Part shown: one piece after another, positions 15,274-23,827 of the stretch
Layout: every line of letters begins with the position of its first letter
Position numbering within the stretch: the stretch's first letter is position 1
DNA from: Pontibacter sp. SGAir0037
Lineage (GTDB): Bacteria > Bacteroidota > Bacteroidia > Cytophagales > Hymenobacteraceae
Direction: 5' to 3'
DNA: 64,000 bases
Assembly (NCBI RefSeq): GCF_005491705.1
Contig: NZ_CP028092.1
Coordinates: 2,294,001-2,358,000, forward strand
Made by a program: the position numbers and the translations under genes
Notes under the pieces: generated by a model
What the model was told of the DNA's origin: nothing
Database searches by the model: none
The model's input: only the letters and a program-made list of their open reading frames with translations

Positions 15274-17826
15274 TTGAAGTACTTTTACCACCTCCGGTTT
15301 ACAATCTGCTTCGTTGTAACGTTTTTTAGCTTTTGCGCCAAGGCACAGCAGGCAATTTCACAGGCAGAGCCTTTACCTTTCTCTACAAACAGCACCCACA
15401 TTACCGTCTGGAACGGTGAAAAGTATGTTCCTCTTTTTATTAAAGGCGTGAACATGGGTATAGCCAAACCAGGCACTTATCCAAGTGAGCTGGCTGCCAG
15501 CAGAGCCGACTACGGCAGATGGTTTCAACTCATCCGCGATGCAGGCTTTAACACAATAAGGCTCTACACACTGCATTATCCTCATTTTTATGAAGTGCTG
15601 GATTCTTTTAATGTGGCTAATCCTACATCGCCTCTCCTGTTTTTTCAGGGGGTATGGCTCGAGGAAGAGGTGCCTGATTACGACGAAGACCTGTATACGC
15701 TAACCCCTTATTTCGAAAAGGAAATAGCCGACAATGTGGATTGCGTGCACGGCAACAAAGTGATTGAAAGCAGACTGGGAAAAGCTTACGGCACTTACCG
15801 CGTAGACGCTTCCAAATGGCTGATCGGCTACATTATTGGCCGGGAAGTACACCCTCCCGAAGTCATACACACCAACGAACAGCATGCCGCCAACACCTCA
15901 CACCAGGGCAGGTACTTTTCTATAGCCAATGCAAGTCCGGCAGAAGCCTGGACTACCCGGCACCTGGACTACCTGGTTTCAAAAGAGATGGACAGCTATA
16001 AAACTCAGCGCCCGGTAAGTTTCTCCAGCTGGCCTACCCTGGACCCTCTGTCTCACCCAACCGAGCCGAACAGGTATGAGGATATGGCTACCATCGATAT
16101 CACCGGCATGGACAGGACAAAGGCCGAAGCCGGTTATTTTGCCAGCTACCATGCATATCCGTACTACCCGGATTTTGTGAGCCACGACCCTGCCTATGCC
16201 GGCTACTCCGATTACCTGGGCCAGAACAGCTACCTGGGCTATCTGACAGCTTTAAAAGAGCACTATAAAAACATTCCGCTGATTATAGGTGAATATGGAG
16301 CACCTTCTAGTTGGGGGGTAGCGCACTATGCTCAAAGTGGCATCCATCATGGCGGAATGGACGAAGAAACGCAGGGAAAAAACAACCTGCGCATGCTCCG
16401 CAACATTGAAACTGCCGGAGGAGGCGGCGGTATTCAGTTTGCGCTGATGGATGAGTGGTTTAAGCGCACCTGGGTAACCGACCAGATGGACTTTAACTTG
16501 GACAGGCGCATTTTATGGCACAATGTAACCGCTGCAGAACAGAACTTCGGCCTGATCGGGTTCAAAAAGGCCGGTGCTGCTGTGCAGCCCTGGGAGCAGT
16601 TTTGCGGCAATTGCCCGGTAAAAGCCATCGAAGCCGGAGCCGACTTTGCTTACCTGAACATGAAGCTGCAGATACAGCAACCACTTGATGTAAACGACAC
16701 GATCTGGGTTGCCCTTGATACCTATGCCGCCGACCTGGGTGAAAGTGTACTACCAAACGGGAAAGCGGTAAACAACAGGGCTGAATTTGCTCTGATGATT
16801 ACCAATTACAAAGCTGAATTATATGTAACTGAAGCGTATGATCTTTACGGCATCTGGCACGGCACCTCTTCCGCCAGACAGTTGTATCGTTCTGTTGCCT
16901 CTAACGGTGCGCCCTGGTACCTGGTAAGGTGGCGAAACAACAACAACGACCAGGAGGTACAGTATATCGGCAGTATGCGAGTTAATCGCCTGGGCCTGCC
17001 TCCTACCTCCATGGATGCTGTTACTCTTCGGGAAAACGCCATCGAAATTAAATTACCCTGGACGCTTCTCAACTTTACCGACCCAAGTTCACTAGCCGTG
17101 ATGCACGACGAGAGAGCTACGCCAGGTAGAGAAGAAAGAACTTCTGATGGTATTGCTGCCACTGTTCTGTATAAAGGAAACAGCTATGCCACCAATACCC
17201 GGTTTAAATGGCAGGGCTGGAACAACACCAGCAACGCTGTGGAGTATACCAAAACCTCTTACGATATTGCAAAACAATACACTGCCACATTGCCAGGCAA
17301 CCCCATCGCCAGGCAGGATAGCTATACAGTACAGGCAGGGCTTCTGAATGAGGTGAAGGCGAATGAAGGGCTACTGCAGAACGACCTTTCTCTGGACGGA
17401 AGCCTGATGGAAGCCGTCATTGACAAAAATCCTAAACATGGCCAGCTGGTACTGAACAGAGACGGAAGCTTTGTATATGTGCCCGAAGAAGGAAAGACCG
17501 GAGAAGTAACCTTCTCCTATAGCGTCATTGCCGGCACTCATCATTCAGAGCCTGTAACGGTACGGCTTCTGGTGGAAGGCACTCCACTGGGGAACGGCTT
17601 TGCAATGATCTACCCGAATCCTACAGACCGGGAAATGAACATTGAATCGAAAGCTGTGATAGACAGAATGGAGTTTTACAATAACCTGGGGATTCTTGTT
17701 TTCTCCCGTGCCATCAACACCAAGGCAATACGTTTTAACCTGGAGCACCTGCCGGCGGGAATGTATTTCGTAAAACTTTACTCCGGCAAAGAAAGCCTGA
17801 CCAGGAAAGTAGTGCTGGTAAAATAG
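15274..17826 (+). CDS. T9SS-secreted glycoside-hydrolase-like (TIM-barrel) protein
   Basis: 850 residues in three parts. After a signal peptide (cleavage near A-K-A-Q, residue 25) comes a (beta/alpha)8-type catalytic region (about 35-460) starting F-I-K-G-V-N-M-G-I, with Glu191 in I-I-G-R-E-V-H-P after strand 4 and Glu340 in I-I-G-E-Y-G-A-P after strand 7, the classical acid/base and nucleophile arrangement of clan GH-A enzymes. A beta-rich region follows, then a cadherin-like/Big_9-type module (D-S-Y-T-V-Q-A-G to about 770) and a Por secretion tail starting Y-P-N-P-T and ending K-V-V-L-V-K. It should be exported across the outer membrane by the type IX system. No Sus pair lies near; the next gene is a CE2-like esterase on the same strand. 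Exact GH family not assignable by eye. Confidence 0.8.
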   Translation: MKYFYHLRFTICFVVTFFSFCAKAQQAISQAEPLPFSTNSTHITVWNGEKYVPLFIKGVNMGIAKPGTYPSELAASRADYGRWFQLIRDAGFNTIRLYTLHYPHFYEVLDSFNVANPTSPLLFFQGVWLEEEVPDYDEDLYTLTPYFEKEIADNVDCVHGNKVIESRLGKAYGTYRVDASKWLIGYIIGREVHPPEVIHTNEQHAANTSHQGRYFSIANASPAEAWTTRHLDYLVSKEMDSYKTQRPVSFSSWPTLDPLSHPTEPNRYEDMATIDITGMDRTKAEAGYFASYHAYPYYPDFVSHDPAYAGYSDYLGQNSYLGYLTALKEHYKNIPLIIGEYGAPSSWGVAHYAQSGIHHGGMDEETQGKNNLRMLRNIETAGGGGGIQFALMDEWFKRTWVTDQMDFNLDRRILWHNVTAAEQNFGLIGFKKAGAAVQPWEQFCGNCPVKAIEAGADFAYLNMKLQIQQPLDVNDTIWVALDTYAADLGESVLPNGKAVNNRAEFALMITNYKAELYVTEAYDLYGIWHGTSSARQLYRSVASNGAPWYLVRWRNNNNDQEVQYIGSMRVNRLGLPPTSMDAVTLRENAIEIKLPWTLLNFTDPSSLAVMHDERATPGREERTSDGIAATVLYKGNSYATNTRFKWQGWNNTSNAVEYTKTSYDIAKQYTATLPGNPIARQDSYTVQAGLLNEVKANEGLLQNDLSLDGSLMEAVIDKNPKHGQLVLNRDGSFVYVPEEGKTGEVTFSYSVIAGTHHSEPVTVRLLVEGTPLGNGFAMIYPNPTDREMNIESKAVIDRMEFYNNLGILVFSRAINTKAIRFNLEHLPAGMYFVKLYSGKESLTRKVVLVK

Positions 17827-17933
17827 CTATCAGGAATTCATCCGCATTTACTGCCGGTATAGGAGGAGCTGCTTTTTGTTCTGACAGAGATTTTGCTCAT
17901 CTTGCCGTTGATGCTGTTTACTTGTAAATGCTT

Positions 17934-19043
17934 ATGAAATTCAGAAACTCACTCTTTGCAGTTGTATGGTGTCTGTTTTGCCTGGGTTGTGCCTCCAGTG
18001 CAAATAGTCCGGGCAAAACAGATACCTTACCTGCCACAGCGCTGGAGCCTTTTGGCCGGTTTAAGGTAAATGAATCACAACAGCTGGAACTGATCAGTTC
18101 GGCCGTGCACTTCGGTTTTAGCTTCGAAGGAACAGAATGCCAGGTGTATGCCAGCGTTCCCGGAGGCGGAGGCCATGGTTACCTGCAATACGAGCTGGAT
18201 GGCGTGTACCAGAAAAGAGTTAAGGTAGCCGGAAGCGCAGCAGTGCCTATTCTTATAAATGTCCCGAAGGCAGGCAAACATACCGTCTGGGTTTACAAGG
18301 CTACCGAGGCACACACCGGCCCTATTGCCATCGAAAAAATAACCGGCCAAAACCTAAACTCATTATCCAAACCAGCTGCTCCCCTTATTGAGTTTATAGG
18401 CAACAGTATTACCTGTGGCGCTGCAGCAGATTCATCGGAAGTGCCTTGTGGCACCGGTGTTTACCAGGACCAGCACAACGCCTATGCCGCTTATGGGCCG
18501 GTAGTAGCCAGAGCCTTAAATGCTAATTTTATCTTGAGCAGTGTGAGCGGCATCGGCATATACCGTAACTGGAACAGCAATGGCCCCACCATGCCCCAGG
18601 TGTATGAGAAACTAGATTTCCAGCATAACACAAGCCAGCGCTGGAATTTTAGCACTTACACGCCGCAGGTGGTGAGCATTGTCCTGGGCACCAACGACTT
18701 CAGCAACGGCGATGGCAAAACGGAAAGGCTGCCTTTCGATAGCACCAGCTTTGTGAACAACTATGTAAAGTTTGTAAGGCTGGTTAAATCAAAATATCCG
18801 GAAGCACAGATTGCCTTACTGAGCAGCGCGATGGTGAATGGCAACAACCGAACTATACTTCAGAACTGCCTCTCAGCCGTAAAAAAAGAAATTGACGCGG
18901 CTTATCCCTCCGACAAACCTGTTGCTGTACACTTTTTCAGGTCTATGCAGGCAAGGGGCTGCACGGGACACCCTAGTGTAGAAGATCACCAGGTGCTGGC
19001 AGAAGAACTGACCCCGTTTTTCAGAGAACTACTCAACTTATAA
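17934..19043 (+). CDS. SGNH-fold esterase, CE2 acetyl-xylan-esterase-like lipoprotein
   Basis: 369 residues from the ATG at 17934 (17928 is also possible). Lipobox C-L-G-C (Cys19). An N-terminal jelly-roll region (about 45-140; Y-L-Q-Y-E-L-D-G and a K-A-G-K-H-T-V-W-V-Y-K element) is typical of CE2. The SGNH domain has block I I-E-F-I-G-N-S-I-T-C-G with nucleophile Ser158, block III L-G-T-N-D-F, and a C-terminal block V G-H-P-S-V-E-D-H-Q with the catalytic His. CE2 enzymes remove acetyl groups from plant or bacterial polysaccharides and often come beside glycoside hydrolases, as here (108 bases after the GH-like gene, same strand). The pair suggests degradation of an acetylated glycan at the cell surface. 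Confidence 0.85.
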   Translation: MKFRNSLFAVVWCLFCLGCASSANSPGKTDTLPATALEPFGRFKVNESQQLELISSAVHFGFSFEGTECQVYASVPGGGGHGYLQYELDGVYQKRVKVAGSAAVPILINVPKAGKHTVWVYKATEAHTGPIAIEKITGQNLNSLSKPAAPLIEFIGNSITCGAAADSSEVPCGTGVYQDQHNAYAAYGPVVARALNANFILSSVSGIGIYRNWNSNGPTMPQVYEKLDFQHNTSQRWNFSTYTPQVVSIVLGTNDFSNGDGKTERLPFDSTSFVNNYVKFVRLVKSKYPEAQIALLSSAMVNGNNRTILQNCLSAVKKEIDAAYPSDKPVAVHFFRSMQARGCTGHPSVEDHQVLAEELTPFFRELLNL

Positions 19044-19060
19044 AATAGCTGTTGATGCAG

Positions 19061-19100
19061 TAACAAAGAAGCCGCCTATTCCCGGGCGGCTTCTTTGTTA
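19061..19100. terminator. Bidirectional terminator, 16-bp perfect arms
   Basis: Arms at 19061-19076 and 19085-19100, perfect, between convergent genes ending at 19043 and 19122. Confidence 0.85.
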
Positions 19101-19121
19101 TTGCTGTGTCAAGCTTGTTTT

Positions 19122-19397
19122 TCAGCGGCCTATGTCGCACTTAAAAAAGGCTTCGTCATATCCCGGAGCAGGTCTGTCGTCTAATCTCACAATCCTGTCC
19201 AGCCGGATTTCCTCCCCCGAAGTAAGCACCAGGTACTCTTCTTCGTCTCGTATTAAGAGCTCTTTTAAAGTAGCGTGGCGCGTAAAAAACTCTCGTATAT
19301 CGCTGAAAAACTGGATTCGGGCCGGTGCTCTTTTCGCAACCAGTTCTTTCAGTTCCTCGTGGAAACCGGCATCTATAGGTTTATAAGTTGTGCTCAT
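19122..19397 (-). CDS. Small Rof/YaeO-like protein (possible Rho-binding regulator)
   Basis: 91 residues from the ATG at 19397; an in-frame start at 19436 adds 13 residues of poor sequence. The opening Y-K-P-I-D-A-G-F-H-E-E-L-K-E-L matches the 'Y-x-P-I-x-C-x-x-x-D-x-L' start of Rof (Rho-binding antiterminator) proteins, and the later E-E-Y-L-V-L-T-S-G-E-E-I-R-L-D-R-I-V matches the family's 'E-x-L-x-L-x-x-G-x-x-I-R-L-D-x-L' end. Rof binds Rho and blocks termination in E. coli. The usual Cys in the first motif is Ala-Gly here. The gene is monocistronic. Family resemblance is from two motifs only, so the call is tentative; any regulatory effect in this organism is inference. Confidence 0.5.
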   Translation of the reverse strand: MSTTYKPIDAGFHEELKELVAKRAPARIQFFSDIREFFTRHATLKELLIRDEEEYLVLTSGEEIRLDRIVRLDDRPAPGYDEAFFKCDIGR

Positions 19398-19636
19398 TTT
19401 GTTATACTGTAAGCTGTTCTCTACAATACCTGCCAAGGTATAAAATAATTTAATTCAGGTGGACTTTTTAAAGAGGTGCCCTGAGCCAGTATCTTATTCC
19501 ATTTCTAGGGTTCTACGCCTGACATAGCCAGTAGTTATGGTGCAAGCGCAGGTAAACAGCTACAGGGTAAAAACATTTCGGAACAGCGGGCAAATTCCCC
19601 AAACATCAGCCATGCTTTTGCGTTCTCACATCGAAG

Positions 19637-20716
19637 ATGAATACAAAATCAATTAGTCTCGGCCGCTTTAACAAAACATTGCTCTCGGTATTGCTGGTTT
19701 GCCTGCTGCTATACCTGGGTAAGCCTTTCCTGATCCCGATAGCTATTGCCGCTTTCTTTGCCATGCTGCTTTTTCCTATGATGCAGCAACTGCAACGTTT
19801 TAACTTAAAAGAAGCCACTGCTGCCCTGGTTTCTATCCTGATCCTACTGGTATGCCTGGTGGCCTTGAGCACACTCGTTTACTACCAGGTAAGCATTCTG
19901 GAAGACGACTTGCCCAGGCTAGAAGGAAAAGTAGAGGAAAAGACGAAGCAGCTGCAATGGCTGTTATATGAAACAACAGATTTGTCGCATGCCGAACAGG
20001 ACCAGATTATAGAGGAAAAGAAACCAGACATTGCCAAAGCTGTTTTTAAAAGTGTGAGGGACTTTGTACTGCAGGGACTTTTCATTTTGCTGTTCGTGTT
20101 TATAGTGCTTACCTATACCTTCTTTTTCCTGATTTACCAGCAACGCATCCAGTACTTCCTGGTCAGGCTCAGTTTATTCGACAGCCGCAAACATGCCATG
20201 GTAATCCTGGCCAGAATTACGCGCATCATACACGATTACCTCAAAGGCACCTTAACGGTTATCTCCACTCTAGCGATAGTATACGCCTTGGGCTTCTGGG
20301 CCATAGGTATAGAGCATGCCATACTTTTTGCCATTATTACGGCACTGCTTCGAGTTGTTCCGTACTTCGGCTCTTTTCTGGGCATTGCCTTTCCGATAGC
20401 CTTTGCCCTGCTTACCAAAGACTCATTCTGGTACCCGGTGCTGGTGCTTGTTTTTTTCATGATCACACAGTTGCTGGAAGCCAACCTGCTTACGCCTTAC
20501 ATTACAGGTTCAAGGGTTAAGCTAAACCCTCTGGCAACCATTATGGTTATTCTGCTTGGAAACCTGCTATGGGGAGTGGCCGGCATGATCCTGTTTGTAC
20601 CACTGTTTGCCAGCCTGAAAATTATCTTTGACCGGATACCGCGCTTAAGCCCCTATGGCTTTATACTTGGTAAAGATGATGTTCCGGCTGATACAAAAGA
20701 GCATATTATCACCTAA
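19637..20716 (+). CDS. AI-2E (PerM/YdiK) family permease
   Basis: 359 residues with about eight membrane helices. The order is two or three helices at the N terminus (L-L-S-V-L-L-V-C-L-L-L-Y-L-G, then P-I-A-I-A-A-F-F-A-M-L), a charged soluble segment (about 95-140, D-D-L-P-R-L-E-G-K-V-E-E-K), then the conserved C-terminal block with V-P-Y-F-G-S-F-L-G-I and a G-S-R-V-K-L-N-P-L motif near 295, all typical of the AI-2E transporter family. Members carry out varied exports (autoinducer-2, Na+/H+ exchange, others), so the substrate is open. Monocistronic; convergent with the GGT gene. Confidence 0.88.
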   Translation: MNTKSISLGRFNKTLLSVLLVCLLLYLGKPFLIPIAIAAFFAMLLFPMMQQLQRFNLKEATAALVSILILLVCLVALSTLVYYQVSILEDDLPRLEGKVEEKTKQLQWLLYETTDLSHAEQDQIIEEKKPDIAKAVFKSVRDFVLQGLFILLFVFIVLTYTFFFLIYQQRIQYFLVRLSLFDSRKHAMVILARITRIIHDYLKGTLTVISTLAIVYALGFWAIGIEHAILFAIITALLRVVPYFGSFLGIAFPIAFALLTKDSFWYPVLVLVFFMITQLLEANLLTPYITGSRVKLNPLATIMVILLGNLLWGVAGMILFVPLFASLKIIFDRIPRLSPYGFILGKDDVPADTKEHIIT

Positions 20717-20828
20717 CCCGGCTAAACCATTACCTCTCACACCTACACCTCGTTCTATAATGCATGATGAATAGACGTGGCCGGTGAAAGCGATAATAGG
20801 TAAAGACGCAGCAATTGTCAGGCAATAA

Positions 20829-20868
20829 AACAGGAAAGGCTGACCTTAACGGATCAGCCTTTCCTGTT
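20829..20868. terminator. Bidirectional terminator, 15-bp arms
   Basis: AACAGGAAAGGCTGA (20829-20843) pairs perfectly with 20854-20868; T-rich on the minus side, 100 bases past the GGT stop and 113 bases past the permease stop. Confidence 0.8.
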
Positions 20869-20968
20869 GGACGGTTTAAAGTTTATTGGGTTGGTCCGTT
20901 ATCGACACGTGCTTCTATCACGGCTTGTATAGCTGCCGGGGCAGGATGCGTGGTGGCCGAACCCTTGC

Positions 20969-22660
20969 TCAAAATCCTGCCGAAGCATCATCGCCTCTCG
21001 GATCGGCACCCCCTTCTAGCTTCCCGTCTGGCCTGACCAGTATTCCAGCTGCCCTGCCTATACCTCCTGGTTTGGGCGCTATCTTATGCCCTTTCAGCCA
21101 CAGCTTTAAACCTGTACCTGGCCCCAGTGCACCCCACTCAGAAAGCACCCAGTCCGGCTCCCACTGGTGATGAAAGCGCCTGGCATTAACAGCGCCCTGC
21201 ATGGTGAAGCCATGCTTGATTACGTTCAGGATGATCTGGTAAACCGTGGTGATAATAGTAGAGCCCCCCATACTGCCTACCACCATCAACAACCTGCCGT
21301 CCTTTTCAAGAATAGTAGGCGTCATAGAACTGAGCATGCGTTTACCGGGTTCTATCGCATTGGCCTCACCACCTATCAGGCCGTACGTGTTGGGGTAACC
21401 CGGCAGAATACTAAAGTCGTCCATTTCATTGTTGAGTAAAAACCCTGCTCCGCTCACAAACACCTTGGAGCCGAAACTGCTGTTTAGGGTAGTTGTTACA
21501 GATACGGCATTCCCCTGCGCATCTACAATAGCGTAATGGGTTGTGTTCGGTCCTTCCGGCGGAGCAGGCGCACCGGCAGAAACCTTTTTGCTGGCAGTAG
21601 CTCGCCCGGGTGAGAAGTCCTTCATGCGACTCCTGATATAGGCTTTATCCAGCAGCCCTGCTACCGGCACCCTGTAAAAGTCAGGATCGCCCAGGTGTTT
21701 TGCCCTGTCGGCATATATCCTTCTTTCTGCCTCGATCATCAGGTGCGTTGTCTGGCTGGTGCGATAGCCCCACTGCGGCAGCGGGTAATCCTCCGCAATA
21801 GTTAACAGCTGAATAAGTGCAATACCACCACTTGAAGGCGGCGGCATGGAAATAACTTTGCAAGCCCCGATTTCAGCTTCGAGCGGTGTGCGCCAGACTG
21901 CTTTATAGGAAGCCAAATCACGTTTGGAAATCATGCCGTCTCCCCTTTCCATTTCAGCTGCCAACAGGTCTGCCGTAAGGCCTTCGTAAAATCCGGCACG
22001 GCCATTATCCCGGATTCGCTCCAGCGTTCGGGCCAGGTCTTTCAGGTATAAAGTATCACCTTCGCGCCAGTTATCTTTAAACATGAATTCAGGTTTCCGG
22101 GTATTGTAACGGATAAAGTCGCCTCTTTGCTCGTTGAGCTTTACAGCTTCCTTTTTTGTTAAAGGAAAGCCTTTTGCAGCCAGATCTATGGCAGGTTGCA
22201 CCAGTTCTACCCAGGGCATGCTGCCATACCTTTCGTGGGCCTGTACCATACCGTCTACCGTACCGGGAACGCCTGCCGCCAAGTGCCCCTTTACGCTTAA
22301 TCCCTCCACTACTTTTCCATTTTCATCCAGGTACATATCGCGGTGAGCGGCTGCAGGAGCTTCTTCGCGATAATCAAGGGCATCCACTTTTCCATCGTGC
22401 TGCCTGAGTACCAGGAAACCTCCACCGCCTATGTTACCGGCATCCGGGTAAACCACTGCCAGGGCAAACTGTACCGCCACGGCCGCGTCTATTGCATTCC
22501 CGCCACGCCTGATTATCTCCGCCCCCACGTCGGAGGCAAGCGGATGTGCCGAAACCACCATTGCCTTTTCAGTAACGAGCCCTTCTTCGGTTACATTGCC
22601 GCCAGTACATCCGAGCAGCTGCAAAAAAAAGAATAGAAACGTAATCCTCCTGATAATCAA
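20969..22660 (-). CDS. ggt: Gamma-glutamyltransferase, lipoprotein form
   Basis: 563 residues. Lipobox L-L-G-C with Cys18, so a membrane-anchored periplasmic or surface enzyme. The Ntn-hydrolase fold is complete: N-I-G-G-G-G-F-L-V near 100, then the autocleavage site G-P-N-T-T-H-Y with the nucleophile Thr373, giving a large subunit of about 350 residues and a small one of 191. The L-L-N-N-E-M-D-D-F motif and the P-G-K-R-M-L-S-S-M-T-P-T segment are intact and bind the gamma-glutamyl group. The enzyme hydrolyses glutathione and other gamma-glutamyl compounds or transfers the glutamyl group. Divergent from, and 160 bases away from, the amidoligase/C26 pair, which may make or cut related gamma-glutamyl or amide bonds. 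Confidence 0.93.
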   Translation of the reverse strand: MIIRRITFLFFFLQLLGCTGGNVTEEGLVTEKAMVVSAHPLASDVGAEIIRRGGNAIDAAVAVQFALAVVYPDAGNIGGGGFLVLRQHDGKVDALDYREEAPAAAHRDMYLDENGKVVEGLSVKGHLAAGVPGTVDGMVQAHERYGSMPWVELVQPAIDLAAKGFPLTKKEAVKLNEQRGDFIRYNTRKPEFMFKDNWREGDTLYLKDLARTLERIRDNGRAGFYEGLTADLLAAEMERGDGMISKRDLASYKAVWRTPLEAEIGACKVISMPPPSSGGIALIQLLTIAEDYPLPQWGYRTSQTTHLMIEAERRIYADRAKHLGDPDFYRVPVAGLLDKAYIRSRMKDFSPGRATASKKVSAGAPAPPEGPNTTHYAIVDAQGNAVSVTTTLNSSFGSKVFVSGAGFLLNNEMDDFSILPGYPNTYGLIGGEANAIEPGKRMLSSMTPTILEKDGRLLMVVGSMGGSTIITTVYQIILNVIKHGFTMQGAVNARRFHHQWEPDWVLSEWGALGPGTGLKLWLKGHKIAPKPGGIGRAAGILVRPDGKLEGGADPRGDDASAGF

Positions 22661-22822
22661 AACCTGTTGTTTACGTGAAAAACAATTAACCTTAGCTGTT
22701 TACCTGAAAGAACAGAAACAGGTTTTTATTTGCTGCCCGCTACACCCCTCTCCTGTTTCCGGCACTGCCTGATAACTGATTTAAACAATTGCCGTTTCTA
22801 CTACAAATCAGAAAGTTTTACA

Positions 22823-23827
22823 ATGACATTTAAACAACCTCCTGTACTGTATAATGAGAAAGGCAGCCTGCGTACTGTGGGCTTTGAGTTGGAGTATTCC
22901 AATGTAGGAATCGAAGAATCTGTTCAGGTAATCCAGGAGCTATATGGAGGTACTGTAGAACACAACAGCAGGTATAAAAAGAAAGTAAAGGAAACCTATC
23001 TGGGAGATTTCACTGTGGAGTTTGACCTCACCTTGCTTACTGAGCAGAGTTACAAAAAATTTCTGGACCCTTTAAACATCCACCTGGAAAATGTAAAATT
23101 GGGCGAAAGTACATTGGAGATAGAAGTAGAGAGCGCCCTGGAAAGTATTGTCGGGAAAGTATTTCCATTTGAAATTGCCTGCCCGCCTATTCCTTGTACG
23201 CAGCTGCATGAACTGGAAAAGCTGCGGGAAGCTTTGTACCAGCATCATGCAGAAGGCACACAGGCTTTCCTGACAAACGCTTTCGGCACGCATATCAACA
23301 TGGAGGCGCCAAGGCTGGATACGGAAACCCTGCTGCGTTATCTGAGAGGTTTTCTATTGCTCTACCCCTGGCTATTGCAGATTGGCAAAACCGACCTGGC
23401 CCGTCGGATCAGCCCGTTTATAGACCCTTACCCGGCTGCTTACGTTGCAAAAGTATTGGCACCTTCCTATCAGCCGGACCTGCAAACTTTTACCCAAGAT
23501 TACCATACATATAACCCTGACCGGAATCGCCCGCTCGACATGTACCCTATTCTGGCAGCACTGAACAACGAGCAGCTGCAGCAGTATAAAGGGTTGGGTA
23601 AAGTGAAGGCCCGAAACACATTCCACTACCGCCTGCCGAACAGTTCCATTGCCCTCCCCAACTGGACCCTGGCGGAAGAGTGGAACAACTGGATTGAAAT
23701 AGAGGTACTGGCAAGCGATCCGGAAAAGCTGGAAAAGATGAGCCAGGAATACATCGCCCTGAGAGAAGATACGCTCATCGGCTTCGACAGTAAATGGATT
23801 AAAAGAACAACACAATGGCTAACCTGA
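22823..23827 (+). CDS. Amidoligase (glutamine-synthetase-fold, Amidoligase_2-like)
   Basis: 334 residues from the ATG at 22823; the longer frame from 22730 adds 31 residues with no clear homology. The N terminus has T-V-G-F-E-L-E-Y-S, the Glu-rich metal/ATP motif that opens the GS-like amidoligase fold, then G-D-F-T-V-E-F-D-L-T, and further on G-T-H-I-N-M-E, the His/Asn/Glu metal ligand strand. A late R-N-T-F-H-Y-R-L-P follows the pattern of a phosphate-contacting Arg. Such amidoligases join a carboxylate to an amine using ATP and are known to come with a glutamine-amidotransferase-like hydrolase, as here: the next gene overlaps by 13 bases. Likely product: an amide or isopeptide of a small molecule or peptidoglycan-like peptide, unknown. 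Family assignment good. Confidence 0.75.
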   Translation: MTFKQPPVLYNEKGSLRTVGFELEYSNVGIEESVQVIQELYGGTVEHNSRYKKKVKETYLGDFTVEFDLTLLTEQSYKKFLDPLNIHLENVKLGESTLEIEVESALESIVGKVFPFEIACPPIPCTQLHELEKLREALYQHHAEGTQAFLTNAFGTHINMEAPRLDTETLLRYLRGFLLLYPWLLQIGKTDLARRISPFIDPYPAAYVAKVLAPSYQPDLQTFTQDYHTYNPDRNRPLDMYPILAALNNEQLQQYKGLGKVKARNTFHYRLPNSSIALPNWTLAEEWNNWIEIEVLASDPEKLEKMSQEYIALREDTLIGFDSKWIKRTTQWLT

